Positions 21,031 through 32,065 of a DNA stretch of 64,000 nt are shown piece after piece. How positions within the stretch are numbered: position 1 is the first letter of the stretch; every line of letters starts with the position of its first letter. Origin of the DNA: Perkinsus marinus ATCC 50983 (taxonomy: Eukaryota > Perkinsozoa > Perkinsida > Perkinsidae); contig NW_003205853.1 of NCBI RefSeq assembly GCF_000006405.1, positions 1-64,000 on the forward strand, read 5' to 3'. The notes under the pieces are model-generated. The model was not told the origin of the DNA and did not search any database. It was given only the letters and a program-made list of their open reading frames with translations. The translations under genes were made by a program, and so were the position numbers.

Positions 21031-23522
21031 TCAAGCCCAAGTGTCAGTAAAGTAGCGGCCTTGCTTGCGGGCCCTGTCCAGATCCACCTCTCCTCCCGGG
21101 GACAGCTCGCTGAGGGTCTGCCACACCTGCATCGGCATAGGATGGCTTTTGCCTCCCAAGACCATTTTGGTACGACTTCCTTGGGAGAGGACCACTGGCC
21201 AATCGAACGCCCACGCCTTCAACACGTCCTGAATCCAAGTTTTCCTGCCGACCAAATGCTCTGGCAGGGGATCACTTTTGAGATCAGAGTAGCAATAACT
21301 GTTATTGGCATCATCAGACTTGACCAGATCGACAACATTTTGATCGTCCGGTCGGCTCCAGGCAGCGACCACTCTAAAGAGGTCCGGAAAGCTGTCAACA
21401 ATGGTCTGCCATTCTTGTCCAAAAAGGAAGTCCTGGTGAGGGTGCCGGTGACCAAGGACCACATCGATACGGCCAAGACGATCCGAACGCTGGGCATGCC
21501 ACACCTGGAGGAGGCGCTTCTGGACTAGGGCCCTGATAGGCGCTACACCAGTACCAACCGCCATCAGGAATAGCGGAGTCCGGGGATCGTCCACGCCGCT
21601 ATTCTCAAGAGTCTGACCCCGCGCGAGTTCGATTCTCACCGACTCCCCTTTTTGAAGTTTCGTCAAATACGTGCTAGCCAGGCCCTTCTTTACCCTCAAC
21701 AGGGGCGTGGTCCTCGTGACCCGTCCGACACACAAGTCAAACTCCAGACCACCGAGCCGTGGCCCCGGTCCAAACGGCATGGCCCTCCAGAAGGCATGAA
21801 GGTCTGGACAGCTAGCCAGGGAATAGCTGCGAGGGGCTATCGGTGGTATCAACTCCAACAACCGGTCCAAAGGGACGCTGATCCGACGGAAATCCCACAG
21901 GACATCCGCGTACGACATCTGCTCCGCCTCGCAGTACTCGAAGCGCTTATTCTTCCCATCTGGTGTACGAGAACCGAACTCGACCAACTTGTCCCGCAGT
22001 AGTTCAATCTCTTCCTGGAGGGCCATGCCGGCCTCGTATTCCCTCAAAGCCTCGTCTGCGTACTCGGCCATGATGGAGAAGAAGTACCTTCCTGGAATAG
22101 CAGTAATATCCAAATACTTAGAAAAGATATCCCCGAGAGTTAGAGGCTGACCACAAGGCAACCGTTGGGCCAACTCTTTAGACTGGGACCGAGGCTCTAT
22201 CACGACAGTGTCGGTCAACTGCCGTCCCAAAGTGTCCTCCACGAACTTTGTCACAATATCAAAGTCGACTTCGGGCCAGACCTTGCAGACATCTCCAGGT
22301 TTGTAGACCCAATGCCCGGCTGGCAGGAAGAGACGTAGGAGGTGAATAGCCTCTTTTGGTTCGCGACGAGGGGTGAGACACTTCCGCCATAAAACTGTAG
22401 CCAACTTGTGCTGTCGGTCGGTCGAACTTCGGCCCAAACGCTGACCCTCAGTCCACGGCCGGACCTCATACAGAGTCTTCTCAAGGGGCTGCCGCTTCCG
22501 TGATTGGACATCGGGCTCGACTGAAAAGAACTGTGTACGACAAGGAGGGTGTTGGTGAGAGGAGTACTACCTCCTAAGAGGTCGGCCAACCACGGATCGA
22601 ACTCCTGTTCATAGCCGAAGTCGTGTTGGTCATCACCACAGCCCAGTCGATGGACCATACTGCAGCCCAGACGCTTCAACATGCCGTACAGCCTCCTGGA
22701 CACCACGTTGTAGTACTTGTATCTATACATTCGAATTGACACCTCTGGCAGATGGGCGAATAGAACGCCGAGCTGGGTTATAGGGAGGTCGAGATGATAA
22801 AGTAATGAGCCGTGGTCCCTTTGAGGGGCACACGCAAAATAACCCCCTTCTTGTCAATTCTCTACTTCCCCATGTTAGTAGATCTTCCCACAACGATACT
22901 ACTACGGAGCCTCCCTCGACAGTCGTTATAAATGAAATTTATATCCACCGAGCCAATAGGCTACAATAAGTGGCTACCAGCTATGAGCAGGCTCGAGATT
23001 CGAGTCCTTACTACTCTTATTTTCGGGATATTCCCCGGTAAAACATCAAGAACAAGCCAGGAGAGATCTTTGAGCATTTCCATAACATTAATCCGAACCC
23101 CATAAGCACTGCCCTATTACTTGCTATCACCAAGACCAAAAACAGCACAATCAGGAAGCCTATTAGTTGACCGTCTGCCTCCTCTACCCACGATGCTGCC
23201 CTTAAGCTTCTTCCAGAACACCGACATGTTCTCAGGACAGTCCCCTTGGCCAGTCGTAGATACTATGAATATGACCTACTACCAACAGGCTCCAGCGCTG
23301 ATGACCAGCAAGATGCTCCTATACCGTCTTATCCTCCCCATTGAAGATTTCCTCGAACGATACAGCATCCAACGCCTGTGGACCACTAAACTGGACTGTG
23401 GGGTACTTCAGGGACTTCAGTTCTCGCCACAGATCGAACGCCGCTTCCTCTGACCGTCCGCTTGCAGAACCGTAGTAGACGTAGACGTTTTGCCCTTGGG
23501 GAAGCTTTGGCAACTTCGACAT
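21031..23522 (-). CDS. NDOR1: NADPH-dependent diflavin oxidoreductase 1 (Tah18 family)
   Basis: Exons 23522-23325, 23275-23121, 22722-22571 and 22520-21031 give 664 residues. Order: flavodoxin-like FMN domain (VYVYYGSASGRSEEAA, VSTTGQGDCPENM, FGLGDSK, LGCGDDQHDFG), FAD domain (SKYLDITAIPGRYFF, the FAD-binding PRSYSLAS) and NADPH domain (VGTGVAPIRA, a C-terminal TDTWA that stacks on FAD). NDOR1 passes electrons from NADPH through FAD and FMN to anamorsin/Dre2 for cytosolic Fe-S cluster assembly. The human protein is 597 aa; this one has longer linkers. The intron 23120-22723 is long (398 bp), while the others are 49-50 bp. The start at 23522 (MSKLPKLPQG) is the first ATG before the FMN fold. 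Confidence 0.93.
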
Positions 23523-23539
23523 GTAAAACAATTACTATC

Positions 23540-24178
23540 AACAGGGAGCTCCTTTAGAAGCCACACGATTGAGGATAGTAATGGCAATTCCCCCCGTTGG
23601 GGTCCCCTCAGCGATACTTCTCGTCCGTGGTTATTTTCGATCCATCCTGGACGTGTGGGCATCTTAGCCAGTAGGTGATGACACTATTGACAGTATTGAT
23701 TCATCACCGATCCATGTTGAACTTCTCTAAGCCATAACTAATCATGGTGAGCCCTTCGAGATCAGTACAATGCCTCATATAGATCAATAAGAAATTCAAT
23801 TTAGTGGGGACAGTGTATGGCGATTCAGGAAACGATCCACTTCAGTGTTAGCTCCGAGGTTAGTTGAGTCATTGATAGTTGGCCCAAGCAGCGTTGACCA
23901 GCCAGAACAAGTGGCCCACTTCAGAGAAAAATCAACGTTGGGTCATAATTGCTATTGTGTCGTGTCCCTCCTGGACTACAGCGCAACATGTACCACATCA
24001 AAATGTCCATATCAAGTGATGGTCCTATCCCGACGCCCTAGCGTACGGATGTGATAACAATGAGCAAAAATAGACATATTAGTGTCCTTGGTGACCATGA
24101 CCATGCCCTTTATAATATGCCTCCCGACGCCTCGCGAACCTAAAGTCCAAGAGTGTCCACGACTGACAATAGCGTATG
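23540..24178. other. Intergenic
   Basis: The 5' flank of NDOR1 and the 3' flank of the next minus-strand gene. Short frames without recognisable content. Confidence 0.4.
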
Positions 24179-24581
24179 CTACTCCTCATTCATGGCCTCC
24201 ACATTGAGGGTCTTAAGCCACCTCTGTTCGGCCTCGTTATTCCACTTGACCATGGCATAACCCGGAGTGTTGGCGGGGATCTCACCCTAGTATGGGAATA
24301 GAGGATCTGGTCGATGATAGTGATGACGACTCACGTTCTTTATCTGGTTCTGCTTCTCGAGCCACCAGGACCACATCCAATTGGGGTTGCGATGGCGCGG
24401 TATCTAAAGGTTTAGCGAGAAAGATACAAAGTAGGTTAGGACGAGGCATGTTCGATGTGCAGACTTCGTGTAATACCCCGTATTGGCAGGCAGCAGCATA
24501 CTCAGCGATCCATATAACCGCGAGGGAACCGAAGAGATAACGGGTGAAGTAGTTGCCGTGAAGGAGACGTCTCCCGCCCAT
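24179..24581 (-). CDS. Small membrane protein, 93 aa
   Basis: Exons 24581-24477, 24403-24335 and 24286-24179 join in phase 0 across introns of 73 and 48 bp. The N-terminus MGGRRLLHGNYFTR leads into one membrane span (YLFGSLAVIWIAEYAAA). A Trp-rich block (NPNWMWSWWLEKQNQ) and a hydrophilic helical tail ending EAMNEE follow. The form, one N-terminal span with a soluble basic/aromatic tail, is common among accessory subunits of mitochondrial inner-membrane complexes. That is inference and I recognise no family. Confidence 0.75.
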
Positions 24582-25067
24582 TTCTAATGCAATGCCACTA
24601 CGGACAAATAGTCTTTCCCAACAGTGCCCCCTACACGAATACTTCGAAGCATTTCTCGCTCGCCCCAAACTTTTTACTGCTTGCGCATGCGTGCAAGAAT
24701 TGGGTTGACGGCGTTCAGAGGAGTCGAAGGGGTCGCTGTCACTACAAAGTCAGAGGTAATTCTGTGCACGCCATGAGCATGTATTTAATAATTTACCGCG
24801 GGGAGTATTACCCTACACAGAACTATCCCGTCATGAGACTTCAACACCAGTCAACTTATACATTGGAAAACCCAATTAGAGTGACCAAAATACCTCCATA
24901 CTATCAACGCAAGAGCGGCCACAGGAAGGCTAAGAATGACACGATGTGGCAACGACTTCAATAATAAGCATACTATAAATCGACTCATCGGGTTGTCAAG
25001 AAGTACCAGCAGATAAACCACCCAATTCAACTCAAAAAATGTTTATAACTTCTCCGTTCATATCTCT
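24582..25067. other. Intergenic
   Basis: Between two minus-strand genes. There is a plus-strand open frame without recognisable content and no repeat or RNA gene is seen. Confidence 0.4.
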
Positions 25068-25940
25068 CTACGCGCTTTTGCCGTTGGCTTTAATCCCCAT
25101 CGGACAACCGAAAATAGTGGCGATAGAATACTTGCTCGGGGTGAAGGCATTCACCTTACTAGCGTATTCTTCATAAGCTTCACCAAACTCCCCCGTGGGT
25201 CCCCTAAGGCCACCCTCTTCGAATAACAGCGTTGCCAGTATAATGTAGACGGTCCATAACGCAGCGAGCTGAAGATGGTTACCAGTGTACGCTGGGAGGG
25301 CCCAATACATCCATAAGAAAGACGAGGACGATGGATGACGAACCAGATTGTAAGGGAAGTTCGTCAGCAGCTTATGAGCATGCTTTTCACCCTCGCAATA
25401 CTTATAATGACTGGTCCCAAGGATATGATCTGGCAGAGTGTACAGGAGACCAAGTAAATACAAGTTAGCCAGAAGGAATATACCACCAAACACGAGGACT
25501 TGAGCGGCGCTGATGTTGGTGATATCGAATCGAGCGCAGTTGTCAAAGGGAGTCCAGGTGTGGATACTAAGGAACCAAGTTATCGGGCTCATGAAGGCGA
25601 ACAAAGGTCTCTCGTATGGCTTGTTGTATAGACCAAGGCGCTTTTTCACTGCAGTTCTGGCCAGCAGAGAATGCGGCACCGAGAATATCAGAAATGAGCC
25701 GATGTTCGCGACGAAAGCCCTCGGGTCAAAATGTGTACACTCCCCGAATGGGAGGATTTCTCTTGCATCCATAGTATTCCCACCAACACCGAACGGGTCG
25801 TTGAAAATGAAGTTCAACCAATACAGATAAACGACATGAATGCCAACAAAAGCCGATCGCGCTAGGAGATAGGCGACGATACTTGTTGCCATAGACAAGG
25901 CTTCAATAACTATCAACGAGGACGAGCACAACATGGTCAA
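25068..25940 (-). CDS. NnrU/MddA-like membrane methyltransferase (ICMT superfamily)
   Basis: A single uninterrupted frame of 290 codons with about six membrane spans. The N-terminal half has the NnrU-type PHSLLARTAVKKRLG. The C-terminal half has the superfamily core FPYNLVRHPSSSSFL, then EFGEAYEEYASKVNAFTP, where the ICMT/MddA family binds S-adenosylmethionine next to the RHP motif. Bacterial MddA methylates methanethiol to dimethyl sulfide, while ICMT methylates prenylcysteine; the N-terminal HS..AR motif favours the MddA/NnrU branch. The expected second Glu pair appears as LFEEGGLRG. It lacks introns, unlike nearly all neighbours, which is compatible with retroposition or lateral gain. The substrate is not decided by sequence. 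Confidence 0.8.
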   Translation of the reverse strand: MTMLCSSSLIVIEALSMATSIVAYLLARSAFVGIHVVYLYWLNFIFNDPFGVGGNTMDAREILPFGECTHFDPRAFVANIGSFLIFSVPHSLLARTAVKKRLGLYNKPYERPLFAFMSPITWFLSIHTWTPFDNCARFDITNISAAQVLVFGGIFLLANLYLLGLLYTLPDHILGTSHYKYCEGEKHAHKLLTNFPYNLVRHPSSSSFLWMYWALPAYTGNHLQLAALWTVYIILATLLFEEGGLRGPTGEFGEAYEEYASKVNAFTPSKYSIATIFGCPMGIKANGKSA

Positions 25941-26545
25941 ATGCAGGGCGAATGTCCGAATTGACTCTTTTCGAGGGAATCACTGAAGAACTACAGCTAT
26001 ACTGTCGCGACACTGTACGCACTGCCTGATTTATACGTACGCGTGAGGAGGATCGTCGTGCGGTCACGCGTGAATAGCGAAGCTCTGTTGGAGACATCAC
26101 CAAACTCTTCTTTCTCTCTCCTTCGGGATCGTACAGTCCACCCCCGCATTGTTCTCGTGCATGAAGGCCGAGGTAGAAGGAGTGAGTGGCTCCGCAAGAC
26201 CGACACACGATGGACTAGCTCGACGTCAGAGGCGACGATAATGTAGATCGCCATAAGGACACCACAGATGCCAGTTGCCCCTAGGTGCTTCAAGCTGACG
26301 ATTGTTAACCGAGCATTGGAGAGTTCGATGGAGTACTAGAGGAGGGCCTGTCTGATGGTTCTTCCGCCCACCTAGGATTGAAAAAGACAACACGCTTTCA
26401 CTTGCATCACTCTTGCCGAATATCGGCTGTATGGTTACATGTAGTAGTATTACTTCGATTTGACCTATACTACTACTAACAAGAATCGTTGTTATCACTG
26501 CATCTTCATTTTGACTGGACACAAAGGATCAACACATACACATGA
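25941..26545. other. Intergenic
   Basis: Lies between two intronless minus-strand genes. Several 65-100-codon frames overlap on the minus strand, none with a domain. TACTACTACTAA-like sequence is present near 26468. Confidence 0.35.
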
Positions 26546-27424
26546 TTACAGTCTAACAAATTCGATACTCTCAGGGTTCACCATAGAAGTTCCATCACTA
26601 CGGCCAACACTCTGGCCGACACTTCGAATCACATGTGCTCTCCATCGAATCTTCTTCATAAAAACGGTCTTCAAAGTAGCTGCCGCCACCAGGAAAATGA
26701 GAAGGACTGCCAGCCAGAGGGAAGCCAAGATCCAAGGGGACCACAAATGCATGTAGCGAAAGACCTCCGTACTGCAGCCACACCAGACGCTCACTGATGA
26801 AGCCGTAGCCTCAGTAACATCAGCCTCGTTGATAGCAGAGGCCATACAACGGCTCATCGAACTGGTATACCCAGGACCAATTAAGCGGCGCCCAAGGAGG
26901 TCATTCAGGGACTTGGACAAGTCCCTCGAAGAACTGCATTCTACTGCCGTGCAGGAGTCGACTACACCACGCAGTGTACACTCCCCACCACTGCAGCCAG
27001 CATGCTTGTACATGTAGAGGAAGACAGTTCGAGTACCACGGTAAAAGCTGCCCTCACGACCACCGACAAAGTTGAGCTGGACTAGGCTGTACTGGTCCAT
27101 AACAGTCAGTGATGGCGTAAATATTGACATGATCACAGCCAGCGTGAAAAAACATAGATACTCCAAGGCCTGCATGAGCAGGAGTAGTAGAAGATACCAA
27201 ACTCGCCGTTTGGTGTTCACAAATAGCCCTGCAACAGCGGTGGCACAGACCGTCAGACCGAAGCCAAGGCCGATGCCAGTCCCCAACGGATGGCCAATAC
27301 TTTGAGACAGGAAGTAGAGGGACGTTATAGCGTAGGAGGCGCCGACTAGAATGAGCAGGATACTTGCACTGTAGTGGATGAACTTAGCGACCATCTGGGA
27401 ACAGTCACGACGTGATTCCGCCAT
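26546..27424 (-). CDS. Tetraspanin-like four-span membrane protein, 292 aa
   Basis: A single intronless frame. Spans at about residues 16-35 (ASILLILVGASYAITSLYFL), 45-68 (GIGLGFGLTVCATAVAGLF), 74-100 (YLLLLLLMQALEYLCFF) and 228-250 (LWLAVLLIFLVAAATL). The 125-residue loop between spans 3 and 4 carries at least six cysteines (CSGGEC, then CTAVEC, CMAS, CGCS). This is the tetraspanin arrangement: a small first loop and a large cysteine-rich second loop. The exact CCG motif of animal tetraspanins is not seen; WCGCS near residue 215 may play that part. I rate it tetraspanin-like rather than a proven tetraspanin. Confidence 0.7.
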   Translation of the reverse strand: MAESRRDCSQMVAKFIHYSASILLILVGASYAITSLYFLSQSIGHPLGTGIGLGFGLTVCATAVAGLFVNTKRRVWYLLLLLLMQALEYLCFFTLAVIMSIFTPSLTVMDQYSLVQLNFVGGREGSFYRGTRTVFLYMYKHAGCSGGECTLRGVVDSCTAVECSSSRDLSKSLNDLLGRRLIGPGYTSSMSRCMASAINEADVTEATASSVSVWCGCSTEVFRYMHLWSPWILASLWLAVLLIFLVAAATLKTVFMKKIRWRAHVIRSVGQSVGRSDGTSMVNPESIEFVRL

Positions 27425-28390
27425 AGTGACAAGTACAAGGCTGAGACCATGTCCCTACTACAATGACAACGCAAGACAATAGGAACCACACCTGCTGAGA
27501 AAAAGAAGTAGCTTCAATCTGCCCATTGGTCTCGCTAAGCAGACAACAGAATCCAGTTCGACAAATAGTCAATCAAACGCGGTTGATGGTACACAAGCCT
27601 CATAAGGTCCACAAGCATCTCTCTCAAGCCGTTTTGGAAATGCTTCAACCAGTTGACGAGGTCCTCTCGGGTGTGACCCGGCTGGCAGCATTCAAATTTC
27701 AGAGCACACGAATGTCGAGCTGGCTGGCCACACAGTGACATAAGCCACATGATGGTACTGTGGTATGGTCAATGGTGTACTTTAGCGTGTCACTCGGGCA
27801 AATATCCGACCCCATAGCATCCAAAGAACCCACCGCCCCACTGTAGAGGCAGTCCAGAAGAACCATCGACCCCTTAAGTAAGGGTCATGTACTTCACCAT
27901 TCCGGACGAACATGCCCTGGTGTTGAGTCGCCTCCGCTTTCGGTCAGTTCAACATAGCCGGTCTTGGTCACATTGGGGCCTGCTAGGATGAGCTCACCAA
28001 AAGTCAGGCCGATACTCGATGGCCACCAGCAGCTCAGATAAGGTAACAGGACTCACACCATGCAAGCCCTCTTACCATACAACTCGCACGTAAAGGTATC
28101 CAAGCAACATGAAATGAGATCTCTCGCGATTGGCATGTAGGACTATGCCAGGACAACACGCTGACTGACCGTTTCGAAACCGTCACCCTGGTTCAATCCC
28201 CACACCAGTCATCCACTGGTCCCCAATTCGTCAGCTATGGCCCCACATGAAACCGCAAGGGAGACCCTACTCATTCCTCGTCCATAATGGCCCTACCATC
28301 ACAGAGTGAACTCCTAGATGATGTGTTCACCTTGATAAAACAGGCTTGTAGGGCCTTTGAGAGTAACAGTTGACCAATACAGGTGGACCC
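27425..28390. other. No gene recognised
   Basis: Short frames only. Around 28140-28205 there is a tRNA-like stretch (GGTTCAATCCCC T-arm) that does not fold into a full cloverleaf. A minus-strand frame at 27750-27535 has a hydrophobic helical character but no family. Confidence 0.35.
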
Positions 28391-28794
28391 TCAATAGGAC
28401 GAGGACTGCTGGAGGATTCGAGAGCGGCCCAAAAGAAGGTCTCGTTGGGACTCGAGAACGATCAGGGGATTAAATACGAATTCACGAATCAGCATGCCTC
28501 GCGAGATTATTACGCAATTCATTGGTATATAGGAGGCTGAACAATGATGAGAATAATCAGCGGAGCGAAGCAGATGCACCATAACTCACCATAGCAAGCT
28601 TCTCTATTCACAGATTGCAGTTCGATTAAGTCGAATCGCGCCGCCCCGTCGAGCAACGAATCACCGACAGTGACAGCCAAGTCGGGGTGCTGGTCTATCA
28701 CGCCCTCGATGGCACCGTGGATGGAAGCGGCGCTCTTCCTGACCTCGGCCGCGTTCTTGGTATTGGCGTACAGATCCCAGACCCTCATAATCAT
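28391..28794 (-). CDS. Hypothetical protein, 116 aa, two exons
   Basis: Exons 28794-28590 and 28536-28391 join across a 53-bp intron (28589-28537) that contains the CGGAGCGAAG motif in antisense to the gene. The product begins MIMRVWDLYANTKNAAEV, is helical and mixed-charge, and ends ILQQSSSY. No membrane span is seen. An upstream exon is possible, because an open stretch with VEKTVIIDPLLAALM lies between this gene and TATDN1 on the same strand, but the phases do not match the joins I tried. No family recognised. Confidence 0.55.
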
Positions 28795-29043
28795 TCACTT
28801 CATCGCCGGGGGCTATCACTATCTCGAGAGCGGCCGGGTAAGTAAGACCAGGGCTTGTCATCAAGGCTGCCAACAGCGGGTCTATGATGACAGTCTTCTC
28901 TACCATGACGTGAAGGGATCGTCGGGGAGTGACATGAGCAGAAGTAGACCACGGCAAACGATATTGCCACGGAGCCTCGAATCTATGGGCTAAGATGAAA
29001 GATTCATTGTGGATTACATCCCAACACAGAGGCTCTCTGATCA

Positions 29044-30688
29044 TCAGTTTTGCATTTTGGTAAACACACGTAGAGTATTGTTGTGAGCAGCTTCAACAAC
29101 TCCATCACCAGCTGGATGGACCGAGGCCACAATTGCAGCAACCTGCCCAACCAAGCATGGCTCGTTACGGCTCTTCACCTGAAGCGCATCTCAGTGGGAG
29201 ACTTGGCTGAAAAAAGGACTTTACCATTTTTCCGTCCTCCCACTTCTCAGGCTTCTTCACAGTGTCACCATGGTACCACCAGTCACCCTTACTATTCAAA
29301 TACTTATAACCAGCATGTGACTGTCGAATGTCACAATACCTACACAGACCAATATCATCGTGACACTGTCACCACTACTTACGGAGCATCAGTTTCGAAC
29401 ATAAGCTTATCGATTGGTATGAAGGGAACCACAGCTTGCAAGCTCTCCGCTGCCCTTAAACTACAGCCATTGAGACCTAAGCCGGAGAGATCAATGTCCA
29501 ACACGAGCGAATATTCAGCTAGCGCGAGCTAAATAACAGGGATTCTAGTATAACATCACGAGAACCCTGAAAGTCACATCACCAAAATTTGGGCCTGGAA
29601 CTGAAAAAGTCCTGATCCAGAAACTCGCCTCATTCAACGATACGAAAAAAAGATCACAATTATCATCAGCATACCGTAACACCAACCCAATTCAACAACA
29701 TCTACTCAATGCAATTCTCACGCTCATACGTAACGGGGACTGTCGATTGGCCTTACCGATGCCCAATCCAAGCGAAGTTATCAGTTCCATCTCCTCACGT
29801 GTCCCCGTAAAACTATGAGCCACTCCGCCAGAGCCGCACCACTTGCTCTTGTTCTCATTCAGTATTCGATCTGCCAAAAACAAGACAATAAATTCTCTCC
29901 GACACAGCCGAGCATCATCATCATCAACTTCATACAGTCCTACAGAAGTCCTCTCCAGCTGCTCTCATATGTAGGAACATTGGCAACTGAAACTCCTCAA
30001 CTAGCCGCAATTGTAGCTCGAAATACCTGTAACCGAGCAAGTGACGGCGGCGACCTTGGTTCGCTATAGGTGATCGCCAATAATTGCCTCATAGAGAATT
30101 CCTATACAAGCAAAATTTCGAGTCAACTCCAACAGGGATATCAACTTTATAAAATGTAGTTGTGTACTTCAACTGCGTCCCATAGTCACAAAACTCAGTC
30201 CTCTCCTTGTCCAGTCCCATCTCTCCAATAGCAGCGACTCGGTCCAGGTTGGCGGCTATTAGCTTCCGAAGTGCTCCAAAATGTGCTTCGGCCGAGGTGC
30301 CCTCATTTTCAAACTCTCCAACTCTCGTGGGATGAACCCCAACTGTGCAGAATCTGACAGCAAACTGAAGCGGTGAAACGACATGTCGACTTTCCCAACT
30401 CACAATTTGCCTCCGTCAGGATCAAGTTCCTTGCACAGTTCAACAGCTTGTATCGAGTCATTCAAGCTGCCACCACATAGCAACAACTTCTTGCAACCAC
30501 CCTGGAAGGCTCTACTCACCTAAACATGGGCCGAACGAGTCTGCCACTTCTTCTGCAGTTCATTCGCGTACCACAGCTGCATAATCTGGTTTATGCTTTT
30601 GGCTGCCACCGTGGTACACTCCCTTGAACATTCCATCTGTGAGATTAACAGCGATGTCTATATACCGACGGGAGATTGGCATTGGCAT
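29044..30688 (-). CDS. TATDN1: TatD-family deoxyribonuclease (TATDN1-like)
   Basis: Eight exons (30688-30572, 30519-30404, 30353-30168, 30026-29944, 29870-29757, 29476-29383, 29339-29225, 29178-29044) give 319 residues. Hallmarks in order: DIAVNLTDGMFKGVYHG, FCTVGVHPTR, AAIGEMGLDKERTEFC (metal-binding Glu), LPMFLH (His), GGVAHSFTGT (His), GLNGCSLR, MFETDAP (catalytic Asp), KSRNEPC and HNNTLRVF. TatD proteins are metal-dependent TIM-barrel nucleases acting as 3'-5' exonucleases and in apoptotic DNA degradation. The usual Trp after ETDAP is Tyr here and the usual HCR is HMR. Introns are 43-141 bp except the 280-bp one before exon 6. Confidence 0.95.
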
Positions 30689-32065
30689 ATTGGATCTTAC
30701 AAAACCACCGACCGCTACTGCAGAGGGCGTGCAAAACTAACCATAGGAAACCACTAGATACTCAACTCTACAGTTGATCGGCTAGTGCATGCTTTTACGG
30801 CTTCTATGCCCTGCTGTGTTTATTCCTTACCAAATCTCAACCATCTCGTGTAGAACTCAATGTCCTCCCGAGTACACGACCAAGAGGGGAACTCGGAGGA
30901 CTAATCCTCGGAAGATTGCGAATCCTCGTAAACCCCCTGCCCACTCGTACCATTTGCAGATTGACTAGCCGCTTTCAGGAAGCAGCCCACATCCTAGAAC
31001 GGCGAGTCCTACCACGGGAATCTGTCGAAATGCTTTCGATCATACCACAACTTTCCCATCCTCCTGTGGAACATGACAGATATGATCTCTCACCAAAATC
31101 AACCATGCTTCGTAAGTGAGCCGTCGAGCCCACCACATGGGACACATTGAACTCGGAGTTGCCACCTTCTGAATGGCTTTTTATGATACCAAACATCTAT
31201 CAAATCGTCTGTTGCTCTCTACAATTCGATCCACCTCATCCTATATGGCTCCTAATGATGATTGCGGTAGAGGAAGTCGAACAGTTGAATCAACAACAAC
31301 AAGCACCTTGACTCAGCTGCTTTCAACCGCAGCAAGAGGAAAGGACCCCTATAGAGAATACGGGAAGTGACTGGCCTTGATAATGCCGTTCAGTGTGAGG
31401 GATCCCGGAACATACAATGCAATACTTCGGCTGCCGAATCAACTACTTGAACCATCATCTACTGACTGCTAGCACACGACGTTTGCCATACTGTCTGTGT
31501 GATACAAGCCGGGCAAAAGGTCACCAGCACGTTAGGGAACCCTGTCCAGTGGTGAAAAATATGTAATCGCCTTCCTCAGCTATGCTTGACAGTTTCCTCA
31601 CTGAATATACACGTTAACATCCGAATCAGTGTAGAGATAAACAGGACTCAATGAGAATTTATCAAAATTTCCTCAGAATTCTCATTTTGTCACCAACATA
31701 TGTGGTTGACCATGTGCAGACTCTGTCCCCCTGCCCACCACAACAACAACCGAATGCTCCTCTTTCAACAGAGTTCAAGGAGTCTCTCCCGTACCCTCGA
31801 ATCAACCCCATATACTTCTTAAATTCCAAACACGCCCATCTGAGCTCTGACGAGCCTCTCTGATATGGTACTACGCAAAGCCAGCAATATGGAAACTGGA
31901 ATAGATAACAATAACTACACTTGTGTACTACTAGCAAAGGTGAGCATGCTCAACTCTATTACCACCACTGAACTTCGAAATGAAAAATATAAAAAAGTTC
32001 AATAAGTGAAAGTTGGGGGGGCACATTGGCGCCCCCAACGGGCCCTCGTTTCAGGACCAAAATGT
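30689..32065. other. Intergenic with dispersed repeat copy
   Basis: Between TATDN1 and the 3' end of sulfite oxidase. It holds one copy of the ~160-bp dispersed repeat (about 31545-31720) and short frames on both strands. A few minus-strand stretches look exon-like (for example 31180-31090), but no chain could be built. Confidence 0.35.
31545..31720 (+). repeat. ~160-bp dispersed repeat, copy 2
   Basis: Same landmark order as the other copies: TTCCTCAGCTATGCTTGAC, TTTCCTCAC, GAATTTATCAAAATTTCC, TCACCAACATATGTG. This copy lies between genes. Confidence 0.6.

Noticed and set aside
21061-22002. Plus-strand frames of 116-155 codons
   Set aside because: Antisense to the well-supported NDOR1 reductase domain.
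28140-28215. Possible tRNA with a GGTTCAATCCCC T-arm
   Set aside because: The acceptor and D-stem do not pair, and no cloverleaf can be drawn on either strand.
29083-29532. 149-codon plus-strand frame
   Set aside because: It is antisense to three TATDN1 exons that carry the catalytic ETDAP and conserved NEPC motifs.
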